A stretch of 64,000 bases of DNA from Azolla caroliniana (Eukaryota > Polypodiophyta). Below the pieces are notes generated by a model. It was given only the letters and a program-made list of their open reading frames with translations, had not been told where the DNA came from and ran no database searches. A program made the translations under genes and the position numbers. Positions 30,382 through 41,242 of the stretch are shown here, in pieces. Numbering within the stretch: position 1 is the first letter of the stretch; every line of letters begins with the position of its first letter. The stretch covers positions 2,542,001 to 2,606,000 of the forward strand of contig JBHGNT010000015.1 of NCBI GenBank assembly GCA_043228905.1, read 5' to 3'.

Positions 30382-31259
30382 TGTCGTGAAGATCTGTCAC
30401 TACGTGCGGATCATGAGGTGGAACCGCTGGGGTTCTGGACCGAAAGGACTCGAAGTTTTTACTACCTTTAGCGAGAAAGGATTTAAGTTAGATTGAAAGA
30501 GAGAGAGATTGAGATAAGATAGAACACTTGATTTTAGATTGAGAGAGAGATTAAGATTGAACTCTTGACTTTAGATTTGAAGAACAAGGTATATCATCAA
30601 AAGGATAACGAATTTTCTTCTTAATATTAATTTTGATTTAAAGTACAAAGCTTTCTTTTATAAAAGAATCCCCCTTTGATCTTTTTCATCCCCTCTTTTA
30701 TAGATGCCCTCATGCATTTGAGGGTACAAGACATGCATAAAATGCATGTTTGCCATTTGGCGCTCATGTATTACATGTGGTGCATGATAACCACGTCACT
30801 CATGTTAGCTCTCATGTATGAGAATTTACATGTAAAGTTATAATGATAAAAATATAATCTCTAAATAAATGGTTTGGCTTAATGGTAAGCCTATTGCTTC
30901 CTATCTTGAAGGTGTTAAGATCGAGTCTTGCTTACATCTTTTTCTTTTATGCACAAAATACTATTAGGCTTTTGGACCAAATATCTTAAAGACACCATGC
31001 ACCACGATCAACCGACCCGACCGATCCGTCTGATTTGCATCTGTTTGGTCCAGTCTAGTCTGCATCCCGATCCGGTTCGGTCTGCATCCCGAGTCGCTTG
31101 CCGGTCACCGGCCGGTTGTTGCTTGCCGTCGTCGGCTCCGAACTGGCTCACCAGCTCTGTCGCCGGTTCAAAACCGGCTCACCGGCTCCGTCGCCGTTTC
31201 ATACTCAATTTCGTATGTTTTATGCGATTTTCACACCATTGTCGAAAATCTTCACGACA
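30382..31259 (-). mobile_element. Solo LTR, TGTCGTGAAG family, copy 1
   Basis: 878 bp with 12-bp inverted ends TGTCGTGAAGAT...ATCTTCACGACA, flanked by TCGT on both sides (30378-30381 and 31260-31263). Removing it with one TCGT restores the gypsy RT frame (YLGH followed by RITGQGV). TATAAAAGAG is on the minus strand near 30697, so the LTR reads on minus. It includes a tRNA-like module and a CCGG-rich stretch. Its copies are at 41243 and 61345. The alternative is a TIR DNA element with unusually short target duplications. Confidence 0.85.
30873..30935 (+). other. tRNA-like module in solo LTR copy 1
   Basis: A-box TTGGCTTAATGG followed by a degenerate B-box AAGATCGAGTCTT, antisense to the LTR. 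It matches the better preserved module at 61797-61863. Confidence 0.6.
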
Positions 31260-32023
31260 TCGTATAACCGGACAAGGTGTTGAAAATGATCCTTCTCGCA
31301 TCGAGAGAGTCAAACTTTGGCCCACTCTTCGGAATATTTGAGAAGTTCGATCATTGCTTGGTTTTGTCGAGTTTTTGCAAAAATCTATTCATAATTACTC
31401 CCAATTGATGACACCGTTTACTGATCTTCTCAAAGGTCAAACACATAAGTCTACAAAACCTATTGTGTGGAATGCTACACTAAACCTCACCTTTAAGGAA
31501 CTCAAGGACCTAGTGTGCAAGGCTCCTTCGCTTCTTTTACCCGATCCTTCAAAACCTTTTCAAGTTGAAACTGACGCAAGTGATTATGCTATAGGTGTCA
31601 TCCTATATCAAGATGGTAAACCAATAACATTTGAGAGTAAGAAACTTGATTCTGCTTAGTGTTGGTATACCATGCAAGAAAAGGAATTATTTGTAGTTAT
31701 TCATGCGCTAAAGACATGGCGCCATTATCTTTATGGAAATCGTTTTGTGATAACTATGGACCACGAGTCCTTGAAATATTTTTGTGGTCAACAAGACCTG
31801 AAAGGTCGTAAGGCACGATGGGCATATCTCATCCAAGACTTTGATTTTTCCATACGATATCGTAAAGGTTCCATGAACACTATCGTTGATGCTCTAAGTC
31901 GCATCCGTGAAGTTAACATGCTTATCTTCACTAAAATAACATCAGATCTTTATGATCACCTTCGAGGAAAGTATCCCGATGACAGTTATTTTGCAAAACA
32001 TTGGGCAAGAGTTGACTTTGGAA

Positions 32024-32711
32024 TAGACACCACCACATCCTCAAGGGAATCCTTCCACATTGTTGTTGGCCTAAGATGCATCTATTGGCCTAAGATGCAT
32101 CTTGACATACATCGCTATGTGACTAAATGTCACCAGTGTGAGGTTAACAAAGGTTAATGGTTTTAGGGTTAGGGATGACGACTATGATGATAATAGGGTA
32201 GTGATAGGGATGGAGATGGCGAAGATGTTGAGAAGCATTGAGGGGTGGGGGGTGGTGCCTAGAATGGCTCCACCCCCCTCCCAAGGGGGTTCAATGTAAG
32301 GGAAGAGAGAGAGAAAGAGAGATGACAAGAGAGAGAGGGAGAGAACTATTCCTTCATTCTTCATTCATTCCCTATAAGGGGTTAAATAGTTACAAAAGGG
32401 TAGATACACAGGGGTGCAAGCCCCCTCGGACATTCACACCAATCACTCACTCACACCTCCTCGTATCCGTCCACATTCACACACACGTGTGAATGTGTAC
32501 ACATACGTAATTACTCACACTCACAATTAAACTTACACATTTACACACACATAAACAACATTATAACATTCTACCCTCACTCTCCGTACATCTCGTACGG
32601 TAACAGACACCACCACATCCTCGAGGGAATCTTTCCACATTGCTATTGGCCTAAGATGCAACTTGACATACATAGCTATGTGACTAAATGTCATCAGTGT
32701 GAGGTTAACAA
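32024..32711. repeat. Insert flanked by a duplicated piece of gypsy integrase
   Basis: The segment ACACCACCACATCCTC through GTGAGGTTAACAAAG occurs at about 32024-32153 and again, diverged, at about 32607-32711. Between them lie 450 bp of unrelated sequence. That insert starts with GGTTTTAGGGTTAGGG, has a GA-rich part and ends with CTCGTACGG. It has no coding potential. A template switch or duplication with insertion is likely. Confidence 0.7.
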
Positions 32712-33858
32712 AGTCGAACGACTTAATGTCGTTGGACTAAATTTACATCCCTTGGACATTCCCAATAATAAGTGGGAAAGTATATCTATGGATTTTATTG
32801 TTAACCTTCCTCGCACCCAAAAAGGCCATGATGCCATCTGGGTTGTGGTTGATCGACTAACTAAAATAGCCATATTTATTGCTACTAAAACCACAGTAAC
32901 AACTCTTGGATTGGCTTACCAATTTGTTGACGAGTTATTTTGTTTTTATGGGTTACTAATGGATATTGTGAGTGATCGAGGTCCAAAGTTTACTAGCGAT
33001 TTTTGGACGCACGTCTCTAAGAAGTTAGAAATTACATTGAGCATGAGCTCCATGGATCATCATCAATATGATGGATAGAGAAAACGAGTAAATCAAATTA
33101 TTGAGGACATGCTTCGTGCATATGTTGGTACAAAACCAACAAAATGGGAATGTTATCTCCCAAATTTGGAGTTTGCTTATAACAACTCCAAACATACATC
33201 GACGGGATATAGTCCTTTTATGTTGATGTATGGTTTCAGCCACAAGCCCCGATTGATGTTAATATACATCATGATAAGTTGTGACATACGCAAAACTTTC
33301 TTCGAGATATGCAAGATATGTTGCATATTGCATGAGATAATATAAAAACAACTCAAGATAAAGCACGTTTTTATGTCGATCATAATAGGCAACCGCCTGT
33401 AATCAACCCTAGACAGAAGTTATTTTTACGTGTACCTCACAATTCGAAGACATTGTCTACGGGTAAGTGCGCTAAGTTAGCCCCATGGTTATGTGGACCT
33501 TTTACAATCCTCAAATGCATTGGTTCATCAGCCTATCATCTAGCTCTTCCTGATGGCATTGAAATCCATCCAGTTTTTTATGTAAGTCGTCTAAAAGAAC
33601 TTCTTGGTTCTAGCAACAATACGGTGACAACTGAAACTCTGGTTACTTCTGAAGAATTATCTTCTAAACCACATGTACCAGAAAGAATTCTCAATGTTAA
33701 AACAAAAAAATTGCGTTCTAAAATAATCCGAGAATTTAAAATTAAATGGATGGATAAGTCTATAAAAGATGCCACATGGGAACGCGAAAATACTCTTAAT
33801 AGAACTAACTTCCCTAAGTTTCCATTGCAAGAGTGCAATGTTTTAAAGATGGGGAGTA

Positions 33859-34276
33859 TGTTACGGACATGACCATATAATATCCTGTGTTGAGAGGGTT
33901 AAACGAGTCTAGTGTAAAGAAGGGAAGGATTACTTTTAATCTTCGGGATTGAGACAACCAATTAGGCCAAGCGTGAACTTGCTTGGGGTCCTTGGGCCTG
34001 GCTATAAATATGAGGCCTAGCTACCCTCATTTGATCATCGCTTGACTACGTCGAGACTCTGTTCTTGTGGTGGGTCAACTCTTGTAGTGAGCGTGCCAGC
34101 ACCAAGTACGACTCGATGCCACGACGGTGGTTTGGGATGCCGATTGAGGCTCGAGTCTGTCTCGATCCCTTCGCTCGGGGGTGGTCGGGTGGATTGGCAC
34201 CCTTCTTTCTCTCTCTTCTTCATTATTAATCTATTATATCCTTATCATATGCTTACTTTAGATCTAAGCTCTAACA
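33859..34276 (+). repeat. 3' LTR of the gypsy element at 29306
   Basis: 418 bp, TGTTACGGAC...CTCTAACA, preceded by the purine tract AAAGATGGGGAG just after the Pol stop. CTATAAATATGAGG at about 34000 is a TATA box. The matching 5' LTR is not in the window. Confidence 0.85.
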
Positions 34277-34351
34277 TTTTCCTACAAAGTTTCCCCAAGT
34301 CAACAAACAAACGCCATACAACCTCAAAGTCTACTTCCAATTGATATCATG

Positions 34352-34760
34352 ACCATAGAAATAGTTGTCGAATGCGTGCTTAACGTCCAAAAAAGTCACT
34401 CACATTGGCTTCTTAGAATTGCATGGGAAACAAATAAAAAGACCCAAAAGACACATAAAACAAAATTTTATGTTCCAGTTGGATGTAAGACATAGAAAAA
34501 TGTGTTGGAATATGGTATGCAACACATATGATTCATCTCATGGACATGGAAAAAGTGGTTGAATTCATGCTTAAGGGTCAAAAAAGTCCCTCACATTGAC
34601 TTCCTAGAATCGCAAGGGAACCAAGAAAAAGATAAAAAAAGACACATAAAAGCCGAATTTTGTGTTCCAATTGGATGTAAAATATGCAAAAATGGTTCCT
34701 CAGTAAATGGGTCTTATGGGAGAAATGTGGAGGTTTGCGCTTCACACATTATACTACATA
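34352..34760. repeat. Two diverged tandem units of about 200 bp
   Basis: CTTAACGTCCAAAAAAGTC at 34379 recurs as CTTAAGGGTCAAAAAAGTC at about 34571, and the blocks after it match in order. Non-coding. Confidence 0.75.
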
Positions 34761-34819
34761 TGTTGCCCGTAACACAAAATAATATTCTTCGTTGAAGAGG
34801 GAAACTAAGCACGTTGATA

Positions 34820-35456
34820 CATGTTAGAGACCATCTTTTTTCAGCAATCGAACAATTGCTTGTATGTAGCTTAGCTCACATGCACTATGATGTGAGATGG
34901 GGCATTGGGAGACATGTGATGAGAGTAGTCAACTATGTACACTTTGCCCGAAACAAATTCAGAAGTCTAAGTATCACACTTTGATACAATACTTTGCGGC
35001 CTATAATCACATTTGACTATGGTTTCCACACATCTTCAACCAAATCCAATCCTTGCACAAATTTCTCTCATAGTCACAATGTGCACTCTTGATTGCAACA
35101 TTTATTTGTGAAGTTCTTTAACATTGAGAGTTACTACTCATTTCCACGTGTATTACGTGAAAATGTGCTATTTTTTGTCTCAGAGGTCATATTTGACTTT
35201 CAAAGAACTTGAGCATAACTATGGTTGTTGAGTGGTGTGTGAAATAAGGTGAGTCGAATGGGTTTACTTACCAAAGATTTAGAAGTATGAATGTGGTGGT
35301 TACCTAAGAGTTATTTTTGGTCTCATAGGTCATATTTGACTTTCGAAGAAGTTGTGTGTAACTATGGTTGTTGAGTGGTGTGTGAAATAAGGTGAGTTGA
35401 ATGGGTTTACTAACCAAAGATTTAGAAGTATGAATGTGGTGGTTACCCAAGAGTTA
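34820..35456. repeat. Dispersed repeat with a recent 142-bp tandem duplication
   Basis: 34820-35200 is the second member of the family at 1408-1820. From about 35172 a 142-bp unit is repeated (CATATTTGAC at 35189 and 35331) with few differences, hence recent. The segment GGTCTCATAGGTCATA recurs inverted at about 52990. Nothing further was recognised up to 36021. Confidence 0.75.
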
Positions 35457-36498
35457 TGTATGATCTTAAGGAGAAACTAGTTAAAGTGATTTTGTTGTCA
35501 TACTCATGCTTTGTTTGTCATAAAATCATTGTTTGGTTGAAGTGAAAAGGGGAATTGAAGGCAAGGCAAGAGTAAAGTGTCCTCAAAAGGGCTAGAGATG
35601 ATGGAAATAAATTCTTTAGTGGTCAAAGTAAGAGTTATGAGAGATATCTTAGCTACGAGCCACTTTCAAATGATATCCACTACTTCTGAAGGAATATTTC
35701 ATAGTGGTCATTAAGTGTTCATCATGGTTTAGGATGTTTGTCCTCATATTGATAAGGTGTATGTTAATTTTAGATAAACTTACGAAGTCTTCAAGGATTC
35801 GACAACTGTAAGGAGTTAAAGAGGTAAGTGCTCGTATGTGTTGATGCCACTCTTAAGGCTTCTTCCAGATTTTCGTCAAATGCATGAGCTTTTTCTCTCA
35901 GCTTTCTAGAAATAGTCGATTCGGTAGGGTATGTGCTATGATTGTGGAAGTCTTAATCAACAAATTTGTCATCTATCCGAGATTTGAGTGATAATCGAAT
36001 CCGATTTCTTTTCATCTTGTCCCCCTCACCAGTGTTGCCTTTTGACGGCCGTTTTGAACGTTTTTGGCAAATTTAACCGTATATGAAAGTTAATTTTAAA
36101 ATGAAACCGTCAATCTTGACGGGCATATGTTTTATGAAAACGTAAAAATGAAGGCTTAAAATTTCATAATACCGTCAAATTTTACTAAGACCAATACTAT
36201 AGTAGTATAGTCCTAGGTAGTAGGAACAAATTGTTCAAGTTGCATTGGGAGTGTAGGAATTTGAAAGGCTCACATATGTCACTAATAACTATGTGTGTAA
36301 CAAAAAGGTAAAAAAACTAATAGAGTCTAAATTATGAATCTTTACTTCCCTTTTCCCCCCTTTTCCCCCATTTTCCCCCATTTTCCCTGTTTGTTCGTTG
36401 CTCCCTCAGCCCTGCACCTTGCTGGAAGCTTGTTGCTCGTTGCCAGCTACTCATAGATTCAACATCTCCTGCAGCAGTCCTCCTCAACCATCTAAGGT

Positions 36499-36500
<2 letters not shown>

Positions 36501-36549
<49 letters not shown>
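36501..36549. repeat. (CT)n microsatellite inside the hAT element
   Basis: A perfect run following CATCTAAGGTAGCT, which could be a splice donor (AAG|GTAGCT) of a 5' leader exon. That reading is a guess. Confidence 0.95.
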
Positions 36550-36551
<2 letters not shown>

Positions 36552-37271
36552 ATCCATTTTTGCTGCTAGTCTTTCCAGAATGACTGATATCATCTGAATA
36601 GTTGTGATTATTCATTCCTGTCTTATATGGTTGTGATATGTGCATCACTCGTAGACCTGAACACTGCCAAACAAAAATTCCAAGAAGCGATTCAAGTCAC
36701 CATTATATGTAGATGGATCCGGAGGCTTTTATATTTCAATTTATGACTTTGACAACCAGCCTTCTCAGTGGATGGATACTATCTTTCTGCTTGTCTGAAA
36801 TCAAAGTTAAGAAACTGATCTCTCGTCTTGCAGTTAGAAGACAGAATGTGCACGTTGGTCTACAGTTTTCTAATTGCACCCAATCTTCATTTTTTTGGAC
36901 ATACTTGGCCAATTTCTTGTATCTTCCTTTCAATTCTGTTTTCACTTTGTTCAGGTGCTTGTGCTACCTCTACTTCCTTTTGCTCTTCTACAAAAATGGC
37001 TGGAGATTTTGCATTACTCAAATAGTTTTGTGATTGTCATTACTCAAATAGTCACTTAAAAACTAACTGAAACAAGAGGGGGGAACATAACATTTGCACT
37101 GAAAAAGAAACAACAAAATGTACTGACCTCTTCCACAACGGAAGCAAAGTCTTAGATAACAAAAACACAATCTCCATGATTAAATAAACATTAGTACCTC
37201 ATAGGTTTCATTCAACTCTCTGCAGAGGATGACACTCCACCAAATTGCAACCAAAAGTTCTCTACTTGATT

Positions 37272-37988
37272 TCAGCCCTCTGTAGTGGAAGAGACCACGC
37301 CAGATGCAACAGACACATTACTTGAATCCAAACCACCAGTACTAACACCACCTTTCCCCTCACCTTGATTGTATACATGCTGAGCAGTGCCTTGAGAATG
37401 GTCATCATAAGTGTTTCCATAGCTTGTCGAGTTTCCATAGCCTTGTTGAGCTGAGGTAGGGTGAGCATAACCAGATTGTGGTGGAGGAATAGACCCTTGA
37501 ATAACATAGTTTGGTGGGGGTTGTATTGGCCCCTGACTACCATATAATGCACTTGATCCTGGTTGTGAAGCTCCATAGCTAGAAGGTTGTTGGCCATAAC
37601 TACTTGGTTGTCCATAATTAGTTGGCAACGACCCTTGAGTACCATATCCTTGAGTATTATATCCAGATTGAAGTTGTCCATAACCACCTTGAGAAGAACC
37701 ACCAGATCCTGTTGAATCCTCTTGAGGGGGATACCCTGGTTGAAAGGAACCCCCTTGCCCATAGGTTGGAGCAGATTCTTGTTGGTTATAGCTCGTGAGT
37801 TGATGTTGACCATACCCAACTTGTTGACTTGTTTGGCCATATTGATTAAAACCTGGTTGTTTAGCAGCTTCTTGATTAGGCACTGGCTGGAGATTTTGCT
37901 CTTCCGGTTGATTTTTCTTCTCCAGTTTCTGAAGTATGTTGGTTTCCCCTACTTCCTTTTGCTCTTCTATACCCTTTGATTTCTCCAG
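37272..37988 (-). pseudogene. Captured terminal exon of a Gln/Gly/Tyr-rich, KH-protein-like host gene
   Basis: On the minus strand an AG acceptor (89-90 of the 37900 block) precedes an open frame from 37988 to the TGA at 37272, about 238 codons. It starts charged (LEKSKGIEEQKEVGETN), then becomes rich in Gln, Gly, Tyr and Ser, with repeats like GYGTQGSLPTNYGQPSSYGQ. This composition and the ending recall the C-terminal tail of plant far-upstream-element-binding/KH-domain proteins (At2g25970-like); the match is from memory. No KH domain or upstream exon was found in the element. It lies antisense to the transposase. The frame is uninterrupted, so the capture is recent or the frame is conserved. 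Confidence 0.7.
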
Positions 37989-38779
37989 CTATAATATAGG
38001 TATATATATACGATGAAATTTCTTCGAGAATTCACAAATAGTTTGTTGTAAATAGGTGAAAAGAAATCTCCAGAAATTCAATCCAAGGAACTGAGACGAT
38101 AGATCAAACCCTAATGGTGAGAGTCTCTATAAATAGAAGACCCAAATTTAGACCAAAACAAGCAAACTAAAGAAGCAAAATTTAGTCAAAAAGAAGATGA
38201 AAGAGAGAAATTACATTTATTCTCTATTTCTCTTTTCCTTTTTTATTTCTTTTATTCTCGACCTTCAAGCTCTGTCCAACTCGCAGTGACGAAAATACAA
38301 ACAGCATAAAAACAAACCAACAAATAAATAAATAAATTCAAGGAAAATATTTCCTCTTGGAATTTGGAAGAATAATATCTGTTATTGGGTTAATATTATT
38401 ACAAAATACCCTTTGGTGTAGTATCACGTAATTACAGCTGATACCCTTCGTATTTTTGTTCTAAATTCTAATACGTGACTCCCCCCCCATTCACACCTTA
38501 ACATCTGAGTTTGAGCCTCGTCCATTGACTTTTTTCCTATTCCCGATGCTCCACTTCAAACCCTTGTTGTTCTGATCCACCCAAATTCTTTTACTAGTCC
38601 ATCAAAACTAGTATTGCTCTCCTCTTTAAGGGCAAAAGTTTGGGAATTATATTCATGTAAAATCTCATTGCCCAACAGGTCATAACTAATATGTATGGGT
38701 TTAATGATGCTAGTGATTGTTTTGAACTGATGGTATGATCTTTTCTTACATGAGCCATTTCTTCTTATTCAGAATAATT

Positions 38780-41020
38780 ATGGCTCCTAAAAGAAAAAAC
38801 CAACGAACCATCAGTGCGATGTTTGCATGGAAACCACCCAACGATACCAATGACATAAATCTAAACAATGATTTAAATGAGGATATGGATATGTTTGGGA
38901 CTGATTTAGAGAGTTTAACTCGAGAGAGTTGTTCCTCTAATATAACTAAAGAAAAGCCTAAGAGAAAATTCCGTGAAGCATGGAGAGATAAATTCCCATG
39001 GATAAGATGCATTGTGCAAGGAGACAAAACATTAATGAAATGTGCATGGTGTGAGAAATACGCTAGTCCTGGGCCTTGGGGTCTTGGTTCTGGATGCATT
39101 ACTTTGCAACTTGATGCAATTTTGACCCATGTCAACTCAAGTGGTCATAAATTATGTGCATCAAAGTGGATATGTGATGTTGAAGGGAAAGCAATGTCCA
39201 TCCCAAAGCATGTATCACAATTAGATGATATTAACAAAAATAAGGTCATAACAACAATGAAACTCATGTACTTTATTGCAAAAAAAGATTTGTCTATCGC
39301 TACATACCAAGAATTATGTGATTTGGCTGTGCTACTAGAGGTGCCTAATATGCCTAAGCAACATGATTATATATCTTATACTAGTAGATATGGGGGATAT
39401 GAATTTTTGGTTGCCTTCGGGAAATATCTTCTAGAAATTCAAAGCTCAAACCTAATAAATTCCCCATACTACTCTTTGATGCTAGATGAAAGTACTGACA
39501 ATGGATTAGAGTTGCATCTCATTATGTATGTTACATATTTGCAATGTGGTGGTTGTGGGCCTAAGCAAACTGAATATATGGGTTTGCTGAAAATTCCCAA
39601 TGGTAAAGGTAGAACTATATATGAACATGTTAAGCATCTATTAGGCGATCGATGCCTCAACATGAACAAGTTGATCGGATTGGCAACTGATGGTGCATCA
39701 TCAATGATTGGTAGTGAAATTGGAACATTAACATTAATGAAAAATGATATCCCAAATTTGGTTGGTGTACATTGTATTGCTCATAGAGAAGCATTGGTTA
39801 TTTCAGATGTATCTAAAGATATCCCTGAGCTCATTCTTGTAGAAAAAATTGCAAATAAGGTATATGCATGGGCTAACAATAGTACCAAAAGGACACATGA
39901 AATTTTAGAGCTCTTGGAACAAATGCAATTGGATGCTCATAGACCATTACAAATTCATAATATTCGTTGGTTGTCACGTGGTCAAGTCATGGAAAGACTA
40001 GTGAGTATAATGCCTGCAATACTTACTATTTGGAAGAAAGAGAACTTAAACGAGTGGTATAATAAAGCTTGTATCTATAGTGTGCAATTTTGCTTTTGTA
40101 TGATGGCTGATGTGTTGCATTTGATGAATATCTTGAGCTTGAAACTTCAAAAAGAGAATTTGGATGTAACTTCAATTGGTGCAGAAATTGATATTACAAT
40201 TTCTAATTTGCGGAGGTCTTTCTTGAGAAATGACACATTTGCGGATGGAACAATGTATTTATCCAAGTTCTTAAGATGTTCTAAAGTTGGGTTTTTGGAA
40301 ATAGAGGATAAAGATGGCGTTACATATAGACATGAACTATACTTCAAACAAATTCCTATGGATAAAGCAAGTCAAAATGATCCAAATCCCAATATTGCAA
40401 AATCTAAGGGAATGAGGCCATTTATAGATGGATCACTTGAAAGTTGTATTAAACTATCTCAAAATTATGTGCAAAATGTTATTGATGGACTAAATGCAAG
40501 ATTCCCTGACTTAAGCCTCTTCAATGCAGCAAAATTATTCAGCCCATGCCATTATGCAGATGATGATGTGATTAGGGATAGTAAAGCAAAGACATGGTTG
40601 GGAATTTTGATTTCTCACTTACAGCCAAATGTTGATGTCAATGCATGTCCTCAAATTTCACATGATGCAAAGGCTTGTGAAATGGAACTCTATAGGTTTG
40701 TTGACACTTTACGTTTAAATTGTGAAGGCTATACTATGCATGAAGCTTGGCGTATGTTTTGCAAAATGAAGGATTGGCAAGATAGTTTCCCTCATTTGAT
40801 GAAATTATGGCAAGCTACTTTGGTTATTCCTTCTAGCACAGTTTCGTGTGAGAGAGGGTTCTCTAAGCAAAATCTCATCAAAGAGATGAAAAGAAATCGA
40901 TTGAATATAGAGCATTTAGATGATTTAATGCGAGTCTCATTGAATGGGCCACGCATTGAAGAAATACAATGGGATCGTGTACATGAAATTTGGAAAGATG
41001 CAAAGGATAGAAGGATATAA
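38780..41020 (+). CDS. hAT-family transposase (ZNF862/KIAA1586-like)
   Basis: An intact ORF; I chose the internal ATG at 38780 (MAPKRKNQRTISAMF) over 38735 because a basic MAPKRK-type start is usual, giving 746 residues. A BED-type zinc finger is seen at CAWCEKY...HVNSSGH. The RNase H-like catalytic core follows with SLMLDESTD, LATDGASSMIG and HCIAHREAL. The C-terminal hAT dimerisation motif is PSSTVSCERGFSKQN near residue 695, and contains the conserved Glu. The DDE residues appear present. The LDESTD...DGASSM layout resembles animal ZNF862/KIAA1586-like domesticated transposases and related plant elements. TATAAATAG near 38127 could be its promoter. It would excise the element at its CAGTG ends. 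Confidence 0.93.
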   Translation: MAPKRKNQRTISAMFAWKPPNDTNDINLNNDLNEDMDMFGTDLESLTRESCSSNITKEKPKRKFREAWRDKFPWIRCIVQGDKTLMKCAWCEKYASPGPWGLGSGCITLQLDAILTHVNSSGHKLCASKWICDVEGKAMSIPKHVSQLDDINKNKVITTMKLMYFIAKKDLSIATYQELCDLAVLLEVPNMPKQHDYISYTSRYGGYEFLVAFGKYLLEIQSSNLINSPYYSLMLDESTDNGLELHLIMYVTYLQCGGCGPKQTEYMGLLKIPNGKGRTIYEHVKHLLGDRCLNMNKLIGLATDGASSMIGSEIGTLTLMKNDIPNLVGVHCIAHREALVISDVSKDIPELILVEKIANKVYAWANNSTKRTHEILELLEQMQLDAHRPLQIHNIRWLSRGQVMERLVSIMPAILTIWKKENLNEWYNKACIYSVQFCFCMMADVLHLMNILSLKLQKENLDVTSIGAEIDITISNLRRSFLRNDTFADGTMYLSKFLRCSKVGFLEIEDKDGVTYRHELYFKQIPMDKASQNDPNPNIAKSKGMRPFIDGSLESCIKLSQNYVQNVIDGLNARFPDLSLFNAAKLFSPCHYADDDVIRDSKAKTWLGILISHLQPNVDVNACPQISHDAKACEMELYRFVDTLRLNCEGYTMHEAWRMFCKMKDWQDSFPHLMKLWQATLVIPSSTVSCERGFSKQNLIKEMKRNRLNIEHLDDLMRVSLNGPRIEEIQWDRVHEIWKDAKDRRI

Positions 41021-41242
41021 TATATTGTTTCGTACAAATATTCGATGTATTTACTTTTTGAAGGGCATTTTTTTTGACAAACCGTCAATTTGACGGGCAA
41101 AATTTTTGGAATACCGTTCTCATGACAGGCAATGTTAGCCGTCAAAAGGCAACACTGCCCCTCACATTCATATGCTTTTCCTGTATAATTCATTGGTACA
41201 CACACGAATACTTTTTCGACAAGTTTCCTTACCATTGACCGT

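Larger units (their letters stand above)
29306..33851 (+). pseudogene. Decayed Ty3/gypsy Pol (third lineage) with chromodomain-like end
   Basis: Protease end (DVILGYP near 29400); RT with [21 protein letters not shown] near 30230; then a solo LTR insertion; RNase H with VETDASDYAIGV near 31570; integrase zinc finger region with CIYWPKMHLDIHRYVTKC near 32090; catalytic part ISMDFIVNLP and VSDRGPKFTSDFW near 32785-33005; C-terminal FKIKWMDKSIKDATWE near 33740, a chromodomain-like block. Stops are in-frame and mostly TAG, TAA or TGA where CAG, CAA or CGA is expected. It lacks its 5' LTR and gag here. Motifs differ from the sushi-like copies and are closer to ordinary plant chromoviruses. Confidence 0.9.
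36030..41157 (+). mobile_element. Apparently complete hAT transposon with captured host-like exon
   Basis: 5128 bp with 19-bp inverted ends CAGTGTTGCCTTTTGACGG / CCGTCAAAAGGCAACACTG and the 8-bp duplication CCCCTCAC (36022-36029 and 41158-41165). Subterminal palindromes ACCGTCAA...TTGACGGGC occur at both ends (near 36105-36125 and 41080-41100), likely transposase-binding sites. It encodes one intact transposase. Between the left end and the transposase are a pyrimidine-rich stretch, a CT microsatellite and, antisense, an exon resembling a KH-domain protein C-terminus. The intact ends and ORF suggest it could be active. Confidence 0.93.

Noticed and set aside
32160-32176. Interstitial telomere array
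   Set aside because: Only about two TTTAGGG/TTAGGG units, too short to call an array.
36713-37033. Plus-strand ORFs left of the captured exon in the hAT element
   Set aside because: Hydrophobic and frame-inconsistent; no family match and no splice logic.
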